NCBI RefSeq assembly: GCF_028369295.1
Contig: NZ_JAQMYP010000010.1
Coordinates: 1-64,000, forward strand
Length of the DNA stretch: 64,000 bases
Reading direction: 5' to 3'
DNA from: Streptomyces sp. HD
GTDB lineage: Bacteria > Actinomycetota > Actinomycetes > Streptomycetales > Streptomycetaceae
Position numbers and translations under genes: made by a program. Below, in pieces: positions 27,489 through 35,107 of the stretch; within the stretch, counting starts at the first letter, position 1; each line of letters opens with the position of its first letter. Below the pieces are notes generated by a model that saw nothing but the letters and a program-made list of their open reading frames with translations, did not search any database and was not told the origin of the DNA.

Positions 27489-27560
27489 TGGGCGATACTG
27501 GGTTCGAACCAGTGACCTCTTCGGTGTGAACGAAGCGCTCTCCCACTGAGCTAATCGCCC
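27489..27560 (-). tRNA. tRNA-Val (anticodon CAC), second copy
   Basis: 72 nt, base-for-base identical to 17338-17409, with the same orientation and CCA not encoded. The upstream flanks of the two copies also share weak similarity around the -10 region (TATTGT in one, TAATGT in the other). Confidence 0.97.
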
Positions 27561-27648
27561 GGACGCAGGAAGAACATTACCCCATGTCAGGGGGTGCGTG
27601 TGACCAGCGCGAACCCGCACCGGCCGACGCCCGCACCCCCGTCGCGGA

Positions 27649-28107
27649 TCACTGGTCCTTGATCTTCCAGGGCATCACGATGCCGAACTTCCACACATAG
27701 ATACCGACGAGCACGGCCACGATCACCAGGCCGATCGACGTCAGGATGATGTTGCGGCGGCGCACCCTCGGATCGAGCGCCTTCTGGGCGGCCTCGGTGA
27801 CCTTGCGCTTGGTCCAGCGAAGCACCAGCTGGGCCCAGACGAACTCGGTCGCCCAGACCGCCATGCCACCGAAGATCACGACCCACCCGGGGCCGGGCAG
27901 CGGCAGCATGATGATGCCGGCCACCACGATCGCCAGGCCGATGATGAAGACACCCACCTGCCAGCTCAGATGCAGGGCCCTGCGCGCCTTGATGAACTCC
28001 GGCGCTCTTGAGCCGAGCCCCTGCTCGCCGTCGTCCTTCACACCGTCCACTTCGGTCTCGTCAGTCGCCACGGCAACCTCGCCAGGCTCGTTACTCCCCG
28101 TGTTCAT
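27649..28107 (-). CDS. TIGR02611/PGPGW-type small membrane protein
   Basis: 152 residues. An acidic soluble N-terminus of about 45 residues precedes three hydrophobic segments. Between the first two lies the family motif LPLPGPGWVVIFGGMA. The function of this actinobacterial family is unknown. The ATG at 28105-28107 is chosen (MNTGSNEPGEV); the frame is open a further 33 bases. Divergent from ssgB across 191 bases. Confidence 0.85.
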   Translation of the reverse strand: MNTGSNEPGEVAVATDETEVDGVKDDGEQGLGSRAPEFIKARRALHLSWQVGVFIIGLAIVVAGIIMLPLPGPGWVVIFGGMAVWATEFVWAQLVLRWTKRKVTEAAQKALDPRVRRRNIILTSIGLVIVAVLVGIYVWKFGIVMPWKIKDQ

Positions 28108-28298
28108 ACGGCCAAACCCTACCGGACCGAAACCAGTCACCGGAATGGGCGTACCTCGCGAACAGGTTCTCGGCCGGAAGAGTTACGTAAAGACACGCAA
28201 AACACTCAGAGGGGTTTACAACGGCACCGTAGGTGGCATGTCGATTTCGCCGACGTGCGAATCCCCGAGCGCACACTGAGCGAAAGGCCCTGGCGCTT

Positions 28299-28712
28299 AT
28301 GAACACCACGGTCAGCTGCGAGCTGCACCTGCGCCTCGTTGTGTCGAGCGAGTCCTCCCTGCCTGTCCCCGCAGGCCTGCGGTACGACACGGCCGACCCC
28401 TACGCCGTGCACGCCACCTTCCACACCGGAGCCGAGGAGACCGTCGAGTGGGTGTTCGCCCGCGACCTTCTCGCGGAGGGCCTGCACCGGCCCACCGGAA
28501 CCGGCGACGTCCGCGTCTGGCCGTCGCGCAGCCATGGCCAGGGCGTCGTCTGCATCGCCCTGAGCTCTCCGGAGGGCGAGGCGCTGCTTGAGGCCCCGGC
28601 CCGGGCTCTGGAGTCGTTCCTGAAGCGGACGGATGCCGCTGTGCCTCCCGGCACGGAGCATCGCCATTTCGATCTCGATCAGGAGCTCTCGCACATCCTG
28701 GCGGAGAGCTAG
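28299..28712 (+). CDS. ssgB: Sporulation regulator SsgB (SsgA-like protein)
   Basis: 137 residues, exactly the length of SsgB. SsgB-like features are the opening MNTTVSCELHLRLVVSSESS, then DPYAVHATFHTGAEETVEWVFARDLL and VWPSRSHGQGVVCIALSSPEG. In Streptomyces SsgB localises with SsgA at future septum sites and recruits FtsZ for sporulation division; it is restricted to morphologically complex actinomycetes. The ATG at 28299 has GAAAGG about ten bases upstream. A strong hairpin follows 76 bases after the stop. Confidence 0.95.
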   Translation: MNTTVSCELHLRLVVSSESSLPVPAGLRYDTADPYAVHATFHTGAEETVEWVFARDLLAEGLHRPTGTGDVRVWPSRSHGQGVVCIALSSPEGEALLEAPARALESFLKRTDAAVPPGTEHRHFDLDQELSHILAES

Positions 28713-28788
28713 GGCGAGACTCCCGCAAGCCGCCCGGCGCCGTCGACTCGGGGTGACGGCTCGGGCCAGGACAACCGCATACGGCATG

Positions 28789-28828
28789 CATCAGCGCCGC
28801 CTCCGCACCACCGGAGGCGGCGCTGATG
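28789..28828 (+). terminator. ssgB terminator
   Basis: A perfect 17-bp stem (28789-28805 with 28812-28828) with loop CACCAC. It is the only feature I recognise in the 336-base gap 28713-29048, apart from the leader and GGGAG site of the next gene. Confidence 0.85.
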
Positions 28829-29048
28829 TGCGCGCGTGTGCGGCGACCCCGGGACGGCGGCGGAACGGACCCCGTGGGTCGGCCCACGCACACCGGGCCG
28901 TCGGGCCCCGCGGGAACCGTCGGCCCTCCCCCGGCGTTGTAATCGACGTCACCAGCGGGGGCGGGGACGGTGCGGCCCCGGCGGATGGCACTACCATCGG
29001 CCAGCATCGGCGGGCGCCCGCCCGACCCCCCAGGCCAGGGAGCGAAAC

Positions 29049-29609
29049 GTGCTGATCACCCATGACGCCCGGTGTGCGCTCGATGCCGTGGTGGATCTGG
29101 TGAACACCGCACCGGAGGCAGACGAGACTCCGGACGGGCTGCCGGACGTCGCGGCTCTCGAAGGTTTCGTACAAAAGCACGAAATCAGCGATGTCGGGGT
29201 TCTCTCGGAGTTCGATCTGTCGGCGGTCCGCAAGGTCCGCAGCCGGTTCTCCGCGATCTTCGCGGAGCCGGACCCCCGGCGCGCGGCCGGACTGATCAAC
29301 GAGCTGGTCGCCAACGCGGGCACCACGCCCCGTCTCACGGACCACGACGGCTACGACTGGCATGTGCACTACTTCGCCCCCGGTGCCTCCGTGGCCGACC
29401 ATCTGGCGGCCGACTGCGGCATGGCCCTCGCGTTCTTCGTGGTGGCCGGGGAGCAGGAGCGGCTGCGGCGCTGTGAGGCGCCGGACTGCCGGCATGCCTT
29501 CGTGGATCTTTCCCGCAACCGGTCGCGGCGCTACTGCGACAGCCGCACCTGCGGAAACCGTCTGCATGTGGCCGCCTACCGAGCGCGCCGCAAGGAAGCG
29601 GCCGGCTGA
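29049..29609 (+). CDS. CGNR zinc-finger protein (ABATE-like)
   Basis: 186 residues. The N-terminal two-thirds resembles the ABATE stress-response domain (LDAVVDLVNTAPEADE, then helical VRKVRSRFSAIFAEPDP). The C-terminus is a CGNR zinc finger with CEAPDCRHAFVD, then YCDSRTCGNRLHVAAYRARR. It probably binds DNA as a regulator; target unknown. The GTG at 29049 has GGGAG eight bases upstream. Confidence 0.9.
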   Translation: MLITHDARCALDAVVDLVNTAPEADETPDGLPDVAALEGFVQKHEISDVGVLSEFDLSAVRKVRSRFSAIFAEPDPRRAAGLINELVANAGTTPRLTDHDGYDWHVHYFAPGASVADHLAADCGMALAFFVVAGEQERLRRCEAPDCRHAFVDLSRNRSRRYCDSRTCGNRLHVAAYRARRKEAAG

Positions 29610-29689
29610 GCGACGTTCGTCGGCGGGCCGACACGACAGGTCCGTCAACGCGGACCCCGGCGGGTGGCGCCGGGGACCGCGGGTACGGC

Positions 29690-29842
29690 TCACAACAGCA
29701 GCAGGTCGTGCAGCGCAGCCATGAGCAGCAGACACCCGATCACCGCAAGGAAGATCATCAGCGGTGGCTGGGAAAGGGCGAAGAGGCACCCGCGAGGCTC
29801 GTCCTGAGGTGGAGCGGCCTCGCTTTGAGTCGTGTCCAGCAT
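29690..29842 (-). CDS. Small membrane protein, 50 residues
   Basis: The reading frame I translated runs from an ATG at 29840-29842 to TGA at 29690-29692. It has a polar N-terminus (MLDTTQSEAAPPQDEPRG), then CLFALSQPPLMIFLAVIG and a Leu-rich end CLLLMAALHDLLLL, i.e. one transmembrane helix. It is below usual gene-calling size but I recall close relatives at this spot in other Streptomyces, just downstream of the CGNR gene on the opposite strand. Function unknown. The ribosome-binding site is weak. Confidence 0.62.
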   Translation of the reverse strand: MLDTTQSEAAPPQDEPRGCLFALSQPPLMIFLAVIGCLLLMAALHDLLLL

Positions 29843-29996
29843 CTCGCGCCGATGATGGCGCAAATACCGCTTGCCGCGCGATCAACACGCCCGGAATGAG
29901 CGGGAGTTCGCCGGATTCCGCGATGTCCGGTTCGAGTGATGATCACTTACGGACGTGCGGCGACCCACTGTGTCGTTTCAGTCCGGCACACGCAGG

Positions 29997-30440
29997 TCAT
30001 ATGCCGTGCTTCTTCAGGATGGCCTCGATGTCGCTGAAGTCGTCGCCGGCATCGGCTCGGGGTGCGGTCGCGGGCCGGGTCGACCGCCGGGAGCCCGGAC
30101 CCAGCGAGGGCGCCGAGGCCTGCGGGGCCACCGCGTCGCGCTGCGGGGCGGAGCGGGTCCCCTTGCGCTCCTTGCCGGTGCCGCCCCGGCGGCGCTCCAC
30201 GGCGCGGGTGGTCGAGAACAGCAGCCAGGACAGGCCGAGGACACCGAAGCCCGCCCAGGCGGTCGGGCTGAAGGCGGTGTCCGCCAGCCAGTCGACGACA
30301 CCGGTCATCACCAGCCCCAGAGGGACCAGCGAGTACGCGGCGATGCGCGTGGCCGCGAGGAAACGCTTGCGGTACGCCGTGACCGCCGCGATGCCCAGGC
30401 CGGCCGCGGCGACGGCGGAACAGACGGTCTCGGCAATCAT
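29997..30440 (-). CDS. Small membrane protein of unknown function
   Basis: 147 residues. Three hydrophobic helices fill the first 80 residues (ETVCSAVAAAGLGIAAVTAY, IAAYSLVPLGLVMTGVVDWL, WAGFGVLGLSWLLFSTTRAV). A basic, Pro/Ala-rich tail ends in FSDIEAILKKHGI, a short predicted helix. No family recognised. The 154 bases between this gene and the 50-residue gene show nothing clear. Confidence 0.8.
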   Translation of the reverse strand: MIAETVCSAVAAAGLGIAAVTAYRKRFLAATRIAAYSLVPLGLVMTGVVDWLADTAFSPTAWAGFGVLGLSWLLFSTTRAVERRRGGTGKERKGTRSAPQRDAVAPQASAPSLGPGSRRSTRPATAPRADAGDDFSDIEAILKKHGI

Positions 30441-30628
30441 CCGGTCCTCCAGGCAGGCTGGGTCGGGTCAGGGGCACTTCGTCCCTTCCATCCTGCACCG
30501 TGGCAACCCCGCGCGGCCATGCCTGGCCGGGACATCAGGGACATCTCCGGGTCGCCTCCTCCGAAGGTGCCGGTGGAAGGCGTACGCCCCGGGCGACGCG
30601 CACCGAAGCCGGGAGCCCCTCTCGCCTC

Positions 30629-30700
30629 GAACCCGAACCCTGAACCGAAACCGACCGAACCCGAACCCGACAGCGACGGCGACGGCGACGGCGACGAAGT
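30629..30700. repeat. Low-complexity tract upstream of the DsbA-like gene
   Basis: Runs of GAACCC/GAACCG units are followed by four CGACGG-type hexamers (GCGACGGCGACGGCGACGG). This makes a purine/pyrimidine-biased stretch in the 307-base gap 30441-30747; nothing else was recognised there. Confidence 0.7.
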
Positions 30701-30747
30701 GCCAGGTCGGATTGGGGCGTGCGCGCCGGGGCTGGGAGACTTGGGCC

Positions 30748-31272
30748 ATGAGCGACTCCTCCCCCGACCGTCCCGCCGCCGTCCTCGACGTCTGGTGCGA
30801 GCTGCAGTGCCCCGACTGCCGCGCCGCCCTGGACGATCTCCGTGCCCTGCGCGCCCGCTACGGCGACCGGCTGGAGCTGCGGCTGCGGCACTTCCCGCTG
30901 GAGAAGCACAAGCACTCCTTCGCCGCCGCGCAGGCCGCGGAGGAGGCGCTGGAGCAGGGGCAGGGCTGGGCGTACGTCGAGGCCGTGCTGGGCCGGGTCG
31001 AGGAGCTGGACCGTAAGGGGGAAGCCTTCCTGGTCGAGGCTGCCCGGGAACTCGGCCTGGACGCCGAGGAGTTCGACACCGCGCTGATCGACGGCCGGCA
31101 CATCCTGATCGTCGACGCCGACCAGGCCGAGGGCAAGGCGATCGGCGTGACCGGCACCCCGACCTATGTGATCGGCGGCGAGCGCCTCGACGGCGGCAAG
31201 AGCCAGGAAGGGCTGCGCGAGCGCGTCGAGGAGATCGCGGACCGGCTGCTGGCCGAGCAGCCGGGCTCCTGA
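30748..31272 (+). CDS. DsbA/FrnE-like thioredoxin-fold oxidoreductase
   Basis: 174 residues. The thioredoxin-fold active site is VWCELQCPDCRAAL, with a CPDC pair and an extra upstream Cys. A helical insertion follows, and the cis-Pro region TGTPTYVIGG lies near the end, as in DsbA/FrnE-type proteins. No signal peptide is present, so it acts in the cytoplasm, probably in thiol-disulfide exchange or mycothiol-linked detoxification. The ATG at 30748 has a GGGAG site about eight bases upstream. Convergent with the next gene with only seven bases between. Confidence 0.87.
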   Translation: MSDSSPDRPAAVLDVWCELQCPDCRAALDDLRALRARYGDRLELRLRHFPLEKHKHSFAAAQAAEEALEQGQGWAYVEAVLGRVEELDRKGEAFLVEAARELGLDAEEFDTALIDGRHILIVDADQAEGKAIGVTGTPTYVIGGERLDGGKSQEGLRERVEEIADRLLAEQPGS

Positions 31273-31279
31273 CCGTCCG

Positions 31280-32104
31280 CTACAGCAGCGTCTTGTAGAA
31301 GGCGTACAGCGTCGTCTCGTAGCCGAGCGACTCGTAGAGCCGCTCGGCCGGGGTGTTGCCCGCGAAGACGTTGAGCCCGATGTCCCGGTGCCCGGCGAGG
31401 ATCGCCTGCACCTCGGCCAGCAGCATCAGGGTGCGGCCGTGCCCCTTGCCCCGATGGGCCGCGGCGGTCTCGACGTCGTAGACGTAGGCAAGGTCCTCGC
31501 GTGCGCCGACCCACAGGGTACCCACCGGCGTCGCCTCGTGTTCGAGGACGCTCAGGAACGTGTCCGGCGTGCGAAGGCCCTCCGGCAGCAGCGCTGCATG
31601 GTCCCGCTCGGACTTGGCCCGGGCCTCGGCCTCCGGAACCCCGCGCTCGACCCAGCTGCGGATGTAGTCCTCATGGCTCTTGTCCAGCCAGGCCCCGTAC
31701 TCCGCCTCCGTCATCGGCCGCGCCCGGCTGCCCGGCGGAAGATCGGGCGGGGTCTCACCGAGGGCCTTCGCCATGCCGCGGTTGCGTACGGCGTACCCGA
31801 GCGCCGTGACGAGACGCAGCGCGGGTACGGCGTCACCGGGCACGGTCGCCTCGATGCGCCGGCAGCCCCAGCCGCGCGCCACCTCCTCCGCGGCGAGGGC
31901 GGCCACGGTGCCCCGGCCGCGACGCCGGTCCGGTTCCTCGATCCGCAGCTGCGCTATCCGGGCCACCCCGTCACCGAAGACGGGATGCGTCCCGAGGTGA
32001 AGATCGCCCACGGGACGGCCGTTCACGCACACCTGATAGCGGCGCGAACGTGTCCCGTCGTCATTGTGCTGAAGCGGCTCGGTCGGCCGCAGGGTCGTGG
32101 TCAT
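31280..32104 (-). CDS. Double-domain GNAT acetyltransferase
   Basis: 274 residues with two GNAT-type halves. The first has RIEEPDRRRGRGTVAALAAE and the second AAAHRGKGHGRTLMLLAEVQ followed by NVFAGNTPAERLYESLGYE, the classic acetyl-CoA site and C-terminal motif. Tandem-GNAT proteins of this kind occur in actinobacteria (mycothiol synthase is one example), but the substrate here is unknown. The ATG at 32102-32104 is chosen. Confidence 0.85.
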   Translation of the reverse strand: MTTTLRPTEPLQHNDDGTRSRRYQVCVNGRPVGDLHLGTHPVFGDGVARIAQLRIEEPDRRRGRGTVAALAAEEVARGWGCRRIEATVPGDAVPALRLVTALGYAVRNRGMAKALGETPPDLPPGSRARPMTEAEYGAWLDKSHEDYIRSWVERGVPEAEARAKSERDHAALLPEGLRTPDTFLSVLEHEATPVGTLWVGAREDLAYVYDVETAAAHRGKGHGRTLMLLAEVQAILAGHRDIGLNVFAGNTPAERLYESLGYETTLYAFYKTLL

Positions 32105-32158
32105 CAGGGGTGTTCTACCCACCGCGCCCGGCCTACGGCAGCTGATTTTCCCCCGCTC

Positions 32159-32980
32159 CTACGGATCCAGGTCCTCCCCGGACCGCTCGTCGAAGATCCG
32201 CATCGCCTTGGCGGTCACCGGGCCCGGCGCGCCCGGCAGTTCGCGCTCGTCGACACGGTGCACGGCCTGGACGTCCCGCAGGGTGGAGGTGAGGAAGACC
32301 TCCTCGGCCCGCGCCAGCACGTCCAGCGGCAGGTCGGTCTCCTTGGCGCCGGTCCACTCGATCGCCAACGCGCGCGTGATGCCCGCGAGGCAGCCCGAGG
32401 GGAGCGGCGGGGTGTGGATCTCGCCGTCCAGGACGACGAAGACGTTCGAGCCGGTGCCCTCGCACAGCTGCCCGACCGTGTTGCCGAACAGGGCCTCGGT
32501 GGCGCCCTGTTGGCGGGCGCGGGCGAGGGCGACGACGTTCTCGGCGTAGGAGGTGGTCTTCAGGCCGCTGAGCGCGCCCCGCTCGTTGCGCGTCCAGGGG
32601 ACCGTGACCACGGCCGTGGAGTCGGGCCGGCGGGTGGTCTCGCCGAGGGCGACGACCAGGGTCGGGCCGTGTTCGCCGCGGTCGGAGCCGAGCGGGCCGT
32701 GGCCTCCGGTGTAGGTGATGCGCAGTCGGCCGAGCGGCATCGGATTCGCTTCCAGGACGGCGGCGCAGGCGCGGCGCACCTCGTCGTGGTCGGGCTCGGG
32801 CAGCCCGAGGCCGTGCGCCGAGCGCGTCAGCCGGTCGAGGTGCCGGGTCAGCGCGAACGGACGGCCGTCCACGGCCTTCACCGTCTCGAAAATGCCGTCC
32901 CCCACGGTCAGCCCGTGGTCGAAGACGGAGACACGGGCGGACTCTATGTCCTGCAGCCCGCCGTCGAGCCAGATCCTCAC
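32159..32980 (-). CDS. pabC: Aminodeoxychorismate lyase / class IV aminotransferase
   Basis: 273 residues, a PLP fold type IV enzyme. It starts MRIWLDGGLQDIESARVSVFDHGLTVGDGIFETVKA, typical of PabC. The PLP lysine is in LSGLKTTSYAENVVALARA, with TEALFGNTVGQLCEGTGSNVF downstream. It converts aminodeoxychorismate to p-aminobenzoate and pyruvate for folate. The GTG start overlaps the pabB stop by four bases (GTGA, 32977-32980). A D-amino-acid or branched-chain aminotransferase is the alternative, but the neighbour decides for PabC. Confidence 0.9.
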   Translation of the reverse strand: MRIWLDGGLQDIESARVSVFDHGLTVGDGIFETVKAVDGRPFALTRHLDRLTRSAHGLGLPEPDHDEVRRACAAVLEANPMPLGRLRITYTGGHGPLGSDRGEHGPTLVVALGETTRRPDSTAVVTVPWTRNERGALSGLKTTSYAENVVALARARQQGATEALFGNTVGQLCEGTGSNVFVVLDGEIHTPPLPSGCLAGITRALAIEWTGAKETDLPLDVLARAEEVFLTSTLRDVQAVHRVDERELPGAPGPVTAKAMRIFDERSGEDLDP

Positions 32981-34023
32981 GATTGCAGTCCCTCTCCACT
33001 CACCACGTTCACCCCCGACGCTACCGCGAGCAGTCGCGACGCCTTCAGTTCGGTCTCCCGCCACTCCCCCTCGGGGTCCGACCCCCAGGTGATCCCCGCG
33101 CCGGTACCGAACCGCAGCACGCCATCGCCCCGGTCGATCCAGAAGGTACGTATCCCGACGGCCAGCTCGCCGACACCCCGGTCGGCGTCGACCCACCCGA
33201 CGCCACCGCAGTACGGCCCACGGGGCGCCGTCTCCAACGCGTCGATGATCCGCAGGGCACTGGACTTCGGCGCACCGGTCACGGACCCCGGCGGGAAGGC
33301 GGCGTCGAGCAGCTCGGGCCACCCGGCGCCGGAACGCAGCTCGCCGTGCACGGTCGACACCAGATGGACGAGCCCCGGATGCTTCTCCACCGCGCACAGA
33401 TCGGGCACGGTCACAGTCCCGGTGGCACACACCCGCCCGATGTCGTTGCGCACCAGGTCCACGATCATCACGTTCTCGGCGTAGTCCTTCTCCAGCAGGT
33501 CCGCCTCGGTGCGTCCGGTGCCCTTGATCGGTCCGGACTCGACGACACGCCCGTCACGCCGCAGGAAGAGCTCGGGAGAAGCGGTGGCGATCTCGACGCC
33601 GTGTTCCGGTAGCCGGATCGTTCCTGCGTACGGCGCCGGGTTGCCCCGGGCCAACAGCGCGGTCAGGGCGTCCACGTCGGCGCCGGGCCCGATCGGTGCG
33701 CTCAGCACCCGGCACAGATTCGCCTGATAGACCTCGCCGGCCGCGATGTACTCACGGATGCGCCTTACGCCCGCCGTGTACGCGGCGCGGTCGAGCGAGG
33801 ACGTCCAGTCACCGGCCGCCGGGCCCACCCACTCCCCCGGCACCGGGGCGGGCACGGGCTCCTCCCGTACGTCCTGGAAGCGGGCGCAGGTCAGACCGCC
33901 CTCGAAGTCGGCGCAGACAGCCCAGAAGCCGCCGGAGTCCAGTGCCGCGGGGTCGCTGGTGACATCGAGGAGGCCGGTGGCGACTCGGGCGCCGAATCGG
34001 GCGAGAGGAGGGAGGTCGAGCAC
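32977..34023 (-). CDS. pabB: Aminodeoxychorismate synthase component I
   Basis: 348 residues of chorismate-utilising enzyme core. Visible motifs are AGEVYQANLCRVL, IATASPELFL, the conserved GPIKGTGRTEADLLEKDYAENVMIVDLVRNDIGRV, and PGSVTGAPK near the end. It makes 4-amino-4-deoxychorismate from chorismate and ammonia for folate. No glutaminase (PabA) domain is fused. The GTG at 34021-34023 (VLDLPPLARFGARV) is the likely start; an upstream in-frame ATG at 34086 is possible but poorly supported. Confidence 0.92.
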   Translation of the reverse strand: MLDLPPLARFGARVATGLLDVTSDPAALDSGGFWAVCADFEGGLTCARFQDVREEPVPAPVPGEWVGPAAGDWTSSLDRAAYTAGVRRIREYIAAGEVYQANLCRVLSAPIGPGADVDALTALLARGNPAPYAGTIRLPEHGVEIATASPELFLRRDGRVVESGPIKGTGRTEADLLEKDYAENVMIVDLVRNDIGRVCATGTVTVPDLCAVEKHPGLVHLVSTVHGELRSGAGWPELLDAAFPPGSVTGAPKSSALRIIDALETAPRGPYCGGVGWVDADRGVGELAVGIRTFWIDRGDGVLRFGTGAGITWGSDPEGEWRETELKASRLLAVASGVNVVSGEGLQS

Positions 34024-34132
34024 GCAGTCGAGTCTATGGCGGGTGTCCCGCGAGTGACCTGGCCATGTCCCTTCGAGGACCTTCATCGGGTCCCTGAGCA
34101 GGTGCAGCGCAGCACGCTGCACAAACGCGTTT

Positions 34133-34160
34133 TTGTGCTGGCCCCGGAATCCGCTAGAGT
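34133..34160 (+). promoter_or_regulatory. Putative promoter of the tRNA array
   Basis: TTGTGC (-35) and TAGAGT (-10) with a 16-base spacer (17 if the -35 is read one base earlier as TTTGTG). It sits 41 bases before the first tRNA. A short inverted repeat, GCAGCACGCTGC, lies just upstream. Confidence 0.6.
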
Positions 34161-34201
34161 TCAACTCGTCGCCGGGCCGCGGGAGCGGATCGAAACGACA
34201 A

Positions 34202-34274
34202 GCGGACGTAGCTCAGTTGGTAGAGCGCAACCTTGCCAAGGTTGAGGTCGCGAGTTCGAGCCTCGTCGTCCGCT
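34202..34274 (+). tRNA. tRNA-Gly (anticodon GCC)
   Basis: 73 nt. Acceptor GCGGACG/CGTCCGC, D-arm GCTCAGTTGGTAGAGC, anticodon stem CAACC/GGTTG around TTGCCAA, T-arm GCGAGTTCGAGCCTCG. CCA not encoded. First of five tandem tRNAs. Confidence 0.97.
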
Positions 34275-34313
34275 CGATGGAAACAGGGGATCTTCCCGAG
34301 CCCCTGCACTCCT

Positions 34314-34384
34314 GGTGGAGTGGCCGAGAGGCGAGGCAACGGCCTGCAAAGCCGTCTACACGGGTTCAAATCCCGTCTCCACCT
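34314..34384 (+). tRNA. tRNA-Cys (anticodon GCA)
   Basis: 71 nt. Acceptor GGTGGAG/CTCCACC, anticodon stem ACGGC/GCCGT around CTGCAAA, T-arm CGGGTTCAAATCCCG. CCA not encoded. Confidence 0.96.
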
Positions 34385-34388
34385 CCAA

Positions 34389-34460
34389 GGACGATTAGCT
34401 CAGCGGGAGAGCGCTTCCCTGACACGGAAGAGGTCACTGGTTCAATCCCAGTATCGTCCA
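34389..34460 (+). tRNA. tRNA-Val (anticodon GAC), copy 1
   Basis: 72 nt. Acceptor GGACGAT/ATCGTCC, anticodon stem CTTCC/GGAAG around CTGACAC, T-arm CTGGTTCAATCCCAG. CCA not encoded. Starts only five bases after the tRNA-Cys. Confidence 0.97.
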
Positions 34461-34494
34461 CTGGATCTTCGACAGATCATCGAAGGTCTGACCC

Positions 34495-34566
34495 GCGCGA
34501 TTAGCTCAGCGGGAGAGCGCTTCCCTGACACGGAAGAGGTCACTGGTTCAATCCCAGTATCGCGCA
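34495..34566 (+). tRNA. tRNA-Val (anticodon GAC), copy 2 with altered acceptor stem
   Basis: 72 nt, identical to copies 1 and 3 except for the acceptor stem, which reads GCGCGAT/ATCGCGC instead of GGACGAT/ATCGTCC. Both arms have changed together, so pairing is kept. Confidence 0.97.
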
Positions 34567-34612
34567 CGCAGCATCCCGTGATCGTCCGCTCGACGGTCGA
34601 TCACGGTCCCGA

Positions 34613-34684
34613 GGACGATTAGCTCAGCGGGAGAGCGCTTCCCTGACACGGAAGAGGTCACTGGTTCAATCCCAGTATCGTCCA
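34613..34684 (+). tRNA. tRNA-Val (anticodon GAC), copy 3
   Basis: 72 nt, identical to copy 1. Last gene of the tRNA array, followed seven bases later by a terminator hairpin. Confidence 0.97.
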
Positions 34685-34690
34685 CACACC

Positions 34691-34719
34691 GAAGCCCCCG
34701 GTCGATGACCGGGGGCTTC
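34691..34719 (+). terminator. Terminator of the tRNA array
   Basis: A perfect 13-bp stem GAAGCCCCCGGTC/GACCGGGGGCTTC with a 3-nt loop, followed by ATCGT. It may also serve the minus-strand zinc-ribbon gene that ends 18 bases later. Confidence 0.88.
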
Positions 34720-34736
34720 ATCGTGCCTGGCGCGGC

Positions 34737-35027
34737 TCAGCTGGAGAACAGCATGTGGCCGAAGCTCTTGTGACGCTTGTGGCCGTAGTGACCGCCGTGG
34801 TGGCCGCCGTGCTGGGCACCCCAGGCCGGGGCCTGCGGAGCGGCCGGGTACGCCTGCGGGGCTGGCGGGGGCGGCGGGGCGGGCTGGGACCACTGGGACT
34901 CCATACGGGCCAGCGCCTCCAGCTCGCCGTAGTCGAGAAAGATCCCGCGGCAGCCACTGCACTGCTCGATCTGAACGCCGTTGCGGTTGTACGTGTGCAT
35001 CGGCGCATGGCACTTCGGACACTGCAT
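34737..35027 (-). CDS. Small TFIIB-type zinc-ribbon protein
   Basis: 96 residues. A zinc ribbon occupies the N-terminus: CPKCHAPMHTYNRNGV and then CSGCRGIFLDYGELEAL, the zf-TFIIB pattern. The second half is Pro/Ala-rich (PAPPPPPAPQAYPAAP) and then His/Gly-rich (GAQHGGHHGGHYGHKRHK), possibly extra metal binding. Conserved in Streptomyces; function unknown. Confidence 0.88.
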   Translation of the reverse strand: MQCPKCHAPMHTYNRNGVQIEQCSGCRGIFLDYGELEALARMESQWSQPAPPPPPAPQAYPAAPQAPAWGAQHGGHHGGHYGHKRHKSFGHMLFSS

Positions 35028-35107
35028 GGTCGGCTCAACTCCTCGCCGGTCGGTCCTGCTTCGCGTATCGCCAGGACAGACTCTGTCCGGCGGCAGTCGG
35101 TTGCACC

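Noticed and set aside
34202..34684. tRNA array as an integration site of a prophage or integrative element
   Set aside because: No integrase, excisionase or repeated tRNA 3' end is visible nearby; the array ends in an ordinary terminator and is followed by conserved genes.
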